Below the pieces are notes generated by a model, which worked only from the letters and a program-made list of their open reading frames with translations, had not been told where the DNA came from and did not search any database. Below, piece by piece: positions 60,404 through 64,000 of a stretch of DNA of 64,000 nucleotides (positions within the stretch are counted from its first letter, which is position 1; the number at the start of each line of letters is the position of its first letter). The position numbers and the translations under genes are program-made. This DNA is from Synergistaceae bacterium (lineage in GTDB: Bacteria > Synergistota > Synergistia > Synergistales > Synergistaceae): positions 1-64,000 of the forward strand of contig JAUNJZ010000010.1 of NCBI GenBank assembly GCA_030533085.1, written 5' to 3'.

Positions 60404-60406
60404 TTG

Positions 60407-61360
60407 ATGAAATATGCCATCATCTTCCCCGGACAGGGCGCTCAGCGTCCAGGAATGGGAAAGGACGTCTGCGAGCGCTATATTTCGGCGAAGAGGATAT
60501 TCGACGAGGCCGACGAGGCTCTCGGCTTTTCGCTGAGCGACATAATCTTCAACGGAACACCGGAGAAACTGGCGCTAACGGAGATCACGCAGCCGGCGAT
60601 ACTTACCGTCAGCATAGCCATATTCAGGGCGCTTGAACAGGAGCTCGGAACGGCGGTCGAGCCGGCATGCATGGCGGGACACAGCCTTGGGGAATATACC
60701 GCTCTGGTGGCCTCGGGGGCTCTCTCGCTCGCGGACGGCGTGCGTCTCGTACACAAACGCGGCCGGCTGATGCAGGACGCGGTGCCTCTTGGGATGGGAT
60801 CTATGGCCGCTATAATCGGTATGGAACTGCCCGATGTAAGCGCCATCTGCGCCGAGGCGGCATGCGGCGAGGTTTGTCAGGCGGCGAATGTCAATTCACC
60901 GACGCAGATAGTGATATCGGGGCACGCAGGCGCGGTGATGCGCGCCGTGCAGCTGATCGAGCAGAAATACACCGCCAAGGTGGTTCCGCTGCGCGTAAGC
61001 GCCCCCTTCCACTGCGACCTGATGCGCCCCGTCGGCGACCAGCTCAGAAACGCTTTCAGGGCGCTTGAGTGGCATGAGCCGAAGTTTCCGATAATCGCCA
61101 ATGCGACCGCGCGCGAAGTGCAGAAGATTCCGGCCGTGCGCGATGCTCTGTACACGCAGACATTCTCGCCGGTGATGTGGTCGCAGTCCGTCCTTGAAAT
61201 GGAAAAGCGCGGCATGGAAGGCTATATCGAACTTGGCCCGGGAAGCGTCCTTTCCGGCCTCGTGCGTAAAATATGCAAGGGCAAACGCCCCTGCGCCGTA
61301 TCCAATTCTGAGGAATTGACAGCGGCGGCGGATTATTTGAGAGGTGCGAAAAATGACTGA
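60407..61360 (+). CDS. fabD: malonyl-CoA:ACP transacylase
   Basis: About 317 residues. IIFPGQGAQRPGMGKDV at the start, the nucleophile elbow MAGHSLGEYTALVASGAL (Ser about 90), an SAPFHCDLMRPV block with the catalytic His, and GPGSVLSGLVRKI near the end. It loads malonyl groups onto ACP. ATG 60407 follows fabK by 3 nt; GAGGTT overlaps the end of fabK. It overlaps fabG by 8 nt. Confidence 0.95.
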   Translation: MKYAIIFPGQGAQRPGMGKDVCERYISAKRIFDEADEALGFSLSDIIFNGTPEKLALTEITQPAILTVSIAIFRALEQELGTAVEPACMAGHSLGEYTALVASGALSLADGVRLVHKRGRLMQDAVPLGMGSMAAIIGMELPDVSAICAEAACGEVCQAANVNSPTQIVISGHAGAVMRAVQLIEQKYTAKVVPLRVSAPFHCDLMRPVGDQLRNAFRALEWHEPKFPIIANATAREVQKIPAVRDALYTQTFSPVMWSQSVLEMEKRGMEGYIELGPGSVLSGLVRKICKGKRPCAVSNSEELTAAADYLRGAKND

Positions 61361-62093
61361 TAAAAAAGTTGCGCTTGTGACGGGAGCGGGACGCGGCATA
61401 GGGCGCGCCGTCGCGCTGGAGCTTGCGCGCCGCGGCTGCGCCGTAGCGGTCAACTACAGCCGTTCCGAAGGCCCCGCGATGGAAGCGGCGGAGCAGATAG
61501 CGGCGATGGGCGGCGAAGCCTTTGCCGTCAAGGCCAATGTCGCCGACGGGGCGGAGGTAAAGGAGATGTTCAAGGCCGTAACCGAAAAGCTCGGAGCCGT
61601 GAACATTCTCGTCTGCAACGCCGGAATCACGAAGGACAACCTGCTCATGCGCATGAAAGAAAGCGAATGGGACGAGGTGATCGAAACAGACCTCAGCTCG
61701 CTCTTTTACTGCGCGAAAGAGGCGGTGCGGCCAATGCTCAAGGGGCGCTGGGGACGGATAATAGCGATAAGCTCTGTCAACGCCCTGCGCGGAGGAGCGG
61801 GGCAGTGCAACTACGCCGCCGCGAAAGCCGGCATGATAGGCTTTGTCAAGAGCCTTGCCCGCGAAATAGCGGCGAAAGGGATCACAGTAAACGCGATAGC
61901 GCCTGGCTTCATAGAGACGGACATGACGGCCGTACTTTCGGAAGAGCTGAAGGCGAAATTCATAGAGTCGATACCGGCCGGGCGCGCGGGAAGTCCGCAG
62001 GATGTGGCCGATTTAGCAGCTTTCCTCGCCTCCGATCAGGCGTCATATTTGCAGGGGCAGGTCATAGCAGTTGACGGCGGCATAACTATGTAG
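61353..62093 (+). CDS. fabG: 3-oxoacyl-ACP reductase
   Basis: A short-chain dehydrogenase of about 246 residues: cofactor loop VTGAGRGIGRAVALEL, NAGIT, active-site Ser in ISSVNALRGGAGQ and the NYAAAKAG Tyr-Lys pair, then PGFIETDMT. It reduces 3-oxoacyl-ACP with NADPH. GAGAGG lies 8 nt before ATG 61353. The gap of 80 nt to acpP contains AAAGGAGAG and no terminator. Confidence 0.95.
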   Translation: MTDKKVALVTGAGRGIGRAVALELARRGCAVAVNYSRSEGPAMEAAEQIAAMGGEAFAVKANVADGAEVKEMFKAVTEKLGAVNILVCNAGITKDNLLMRMKESEWDEVIETDLSSLFYCAKEAVRPMLKGRWGRIIAISSVNALRGGAGQCNYAAAKAGMIGFVKSLAREIAAKGITVNAIAPGFIETDMTAVLSEELKAKFIESIPAGRAGSPQDVADLAAFLASDQASYLQGQVIAVDGGITM

Positions 62094-62173
62094 TAAAAAG
62101 GTTATAAAGTCTTGAGAGACTTTTGACATAAAGGGAAAACGACGGAATAAATCTGTAAAGGAGAGAAACAAAA

Positions 62174-62425
62174 ATGAAAATCGAAGAAGTGCAGGGCAAG
62201 CTGAAGGAAATCGTAATGGACCGCCTCAACGCGGAAGAAGATCAGATCAAGCCGGAGGCCTCTTTCGTAGAGGATCTCGGAGCCGACTCGCTTGACATCG
62301 TCGAGCTGATCATGGGTATCGAAGAAGAATTTGACATCGAAATCCCCGACGAAGACGCCGAAAAGCTGACCACAGTCGGCGAAGCTATGGAATATGTAAA
62401 GGCGAAGCTCGGAGCCGAAGAATAG
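62174..62425 (+). CDS. acpP: acyl carrier protein
   Basis: At 83 residues it is strongly acidic, with [35 protein letters not shown]; the Ser of DSLD carries phosphopantetheine. It shuttles intermediates among the Fab enzymes encoded around it. AAAGGAGAG lies about 8 nt before ATG. A hairpin just downstream may adjust acpP against fabF expression. Confidence 0.97.
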   Translation: MKIEEVQGKLKEIVMDRLNAEEDQIKPEASFVEDLGADSLDIVELIMGIEEEFDIEIPDEDAEKLTTVGEAMEYVKAKLGAEE

Positions 62426-62440
62426 CGAAGTGCAAAGATT

Positions 62441-62468
62441 GGGGGACTGCTCCGGTGGTCCCCCTTTT
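62441..62468 (+). terminator. attenuator-like hairpin between acpP and fabF
   Basis: GGGGGAC pairs with GTCCCCC and is followed by only TTTTA. The short T tract suggests partial termination, which would give more acpP than fabF transcript. Confidence 0.65.
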
Positions 62469-62483
62469 ACAGGGAGGGTGCCT

Positions 62484-63737
62484 ATGAGGCCAGAGAATAA
62501 GAGAAGAGTGGTAATCACAGGTTGCGGCGCCGTTACCCCGATAGGGATCGGAAAAGAGGAATTCTGGAAAGCGCTTGAGCGCGGAGAAAACGGCGCTGAT
62601 TTCATCACGCTTTTTGACACGGAAAAACATGCCACCAAAATCGCGGCGGAGGTAAAAAATTTTAATCCTGAAAACTGGCTGGATAAAAAAGAGGTGCGCC
62701 GCACAGACCGCGTGCTTCATTTCGTGACGGCCGCAGCCGACCTTGCCGTGAAGGATTCGGGACTTGACATTGAAAAACTCGACAGGAATATGTTCGGCGT
62801 CTATGTGGGAAGCGGGGAGGGCGGAATCAGTACGATAGAAGACAACTTCCGCGCCCTCTACGAAAAGGGCTCCAACAGAGTCAGCCCCTTCATGGTGCCG
62901 ATGATGATTACAAATATGCCGGCCGCCTATACCGCGATACGTTTCGGCGCGAAGGGGCCGAACATGGCCGTGGTTACGGCCTGCGCCAGCTCCATAAACA
63001 GCATGGGAGAGGCCTGCAACTGCATTATTCGCGGAGACGCCGACGTTATACTGACAGGCGGCGCGGAGGCTGCGGTAACGCCGCTTGCCACGGCCGGCTT
63101 TGCCGCCCTCAAGGCGCTTTCAAACCGCAACGACGACCCAAAGGCGGCATCACGCCCCTTCGATCTCGGACGCGACGGCTTCGTCATCGGCGAAGGTGCC
63201 GGAATCCTCGTATTTGAAGAATACGAACATGCGAAGGCGCGCGGCGCGCACATCTACGCTGAGGTGAGCGGCTACGGCCTCTCATGCGACGCGCATCATA
63301 TCACGGCTCCCGACCCAGACGGAGACGGCGCTTACCGCGCAATGGAGATGGCTGTGAGAAAAGCTGGCTGGAAGGCGGAGGAAATAGACCTCATCAACGC
63401 CCACGGGACCTCGACGCCTCTCAACGATAAAATGGAGACTTTGGCCATAAAGCGTCTGATGGGCGAAAGGGCAAAAGATGTGATGGTTCACTCCACGAAA
63501 TCGATGATAGGGCACGCGCTGGGCGCCGCCGGCGCGATAGAGACGATAGCGGTGATCATGGCTATGGAAACAGGCGTCGTTCATCCGACGATAAACCAGA
63601 TCACGGCCGACCCAGACTGCGACCTGAACACAGTGCCCAATAAGGCGGTAAAGGCAAAAGTCGAGCGCGCCATCATCAACAACTTCGGCTTCGGCGGACA
63701 TAACGGAGTTCTCGCCATAGAACGCCGCAAAGACTGA
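62484..63737 (+). CDS. fabF: 3-oxoacyl-ACP synthase II
   Basis: About 417 residues. [15 protein letters not shown] opens it. The catalytic Cys lies in [14 protein letters not shown] (about residue 165), His in [11 protein letters not shown] and in [14 protein letters not shown]. It elongates acyl-ACP, including the temperature-sensitive C16 to C18 step known in E. coli. GGGAGGG lies 5-6 nt before ATG 62484; the frame is open to 62430 without family residues. rnc starts 2 nt after its stop. Confidence 0.95.
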   Translation: MRPENKRRVVITGCGAVTPIGIGKEEFWKALERGENGADFITLFDTEKHATKIAAEVKNFNPENWLDKKEVRRTDRVLHFVTAAADLAVKDSGLDIEKLDRNMFGVYVGSGEGGISTIEDNFRALYEKGSNRVSPFMVPMMITNMPAAYTAIRFGAKGPNMAVVTACASSINSMGEACNCIIRGDADVILTGGAEAAVTPLATAGFAALKALSNRNDDPKAASRPFDLGRDGFVIGEGAGILVFEEYEHAKARGAHIYAEVSGYGLSCDAHHITAPDPDGDGAYRAMEMAVRKAGWKAEEIDLINAHGTSTPLNDKMETLAIKRLMGERAKDVMVHSTKSMIGHALGAAGAIETIAVIMAMETGVVHPTINQITADPDCDLNTVPNKAVKAKVERAIINNFGFGGHNGVLAIERRKD

Positions 63738-63739
63738 AA

Positions 63740-64000
63740 ATGAAAAATGACATGGGGCGTGAAGAACAGCTTTGCGCCCTACAGGAAAAGCTTCATTACA
63801 GATTCAGCGACAGAGGGCTGCTTGAAGAGGCTCTTACTCATGCCTCCTACGCGAACGAAAACGGGGTAAAATTCAACGAGCGGCTTGAATTTCTGGGCGA
63901 CGCAGTGCTGGAGCTGATAAGCTCCGCGCGCCTCTTCGTCTCCTGCCCTGACTGTAACGAAGGACAGCTCACGCGGCTGCGCGCGCAGCTGGTATGCAAA
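63740..64000 (+). CDS. rnc: ribonuclease III, 5' part only
   Basis: The first 87 codons are visible; the window ends inside the gene. [15 protein letters not shown] and the RNase III signature [14 protein letters not shown] (about residues 52-65), with its metal-binding acidic residues, are intact, followed by LTRLRAQLV. The double-stranded RNA-binding domain lies beyond the window. It starts 2 nt after fabF, a common arrangement. ATG 63752 is an alternative start. Confidence 0.93.
   Translation, partial: MKNDMGREEQLCALQEKLHYRFSDRGLLEEALTHASYANENGVKFNERLEFLGDAVLELISSARLFVSCPDCNEGQLTRLRAQLVCK

Overview
The window reads as a chromosome segment of a Synergistota bacterium, close to Cloacibacillus or Synergistes. 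The evidence is an outer-membrane porin with an N-terminal SLH domain, a secreted protein ending in a Synerg-CTERM-like Cys/Gly tail, and a GC-rich core gene set with an anaerobic flavour (GlpA-type dehydrogenase, FabK, acetate kinase, SelA/SelB). The genus is inference. The window has no rRNA, tRNA or CRISPR array that I can support.

Region 1 (1 to about 23.5 kb) is accessory. It opens with the 5' end of a group IIC intron set just beyond a transcription terminator. It then holds an unknown 521-residue protein, a pseudopilin-like protein, the SLH porin, small membrane and helical proteins, a frameshifted Dam-type methylase, a DinG/XPD-like helicase, an array of six ankyrin-repeat genes, a 451-residue partner gene, a four-gene plus-strand cluster of unknown role, and a tyrosine integrase at the right edge. 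Broken genes, repeats and lower GC suggest a decaying integrated element, although the porin and pilin genes may be resident. The ankyrin array is the most unusual content. Its genes derive from one roughly 170-residue unit, share leader DNA and end in short conserved C-terminal tails. The non-ankyrin 451-residue protein carries the same tail.

Region 2 (23.6 to 37 kb) is core metabolism and regulation. It has a minus-strand glycerol cluster (glpK, a GlpA-like oxidoreductase, a second FAD oxidoreductase and a DUF1667 protein), a DapA-family aldolase, rpsO-pnp-dut, an iron-sulfur aldo/keto reductase homologue, and a LytS-like kinase paired with a response regulator that has a SARP-like winged helix. 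A transposase remnant follows.

Region 3 (37.5 to 50.3 kb) holds housekeeping genes: purR-ispE, a Veg-like gene, selA-selB, hemW, lepA, rsmA-trmB, an FSR-like MFS exporter, and rsmD-coaD.

Region 4 (50.4 to 53.2 kb) is a two-gene island. A repressor with an S24-like domain that lacks the expected catalytic serine is divergent from a Synerg-CTERM surface protein. Three evenly phased TAGCTA sites lie between them.

Region 5 (53.2 to 64 kb) contains tmcAL, ackA, a YceD-like gene, rpmF, and the fatty-acid operon fapR-plsX-fabH-fabK-fabD-fabG-acpP-fabF running into rnc, which the window edge cuts. A candidate FapR operator sits at the predicted start of the operon transcript.
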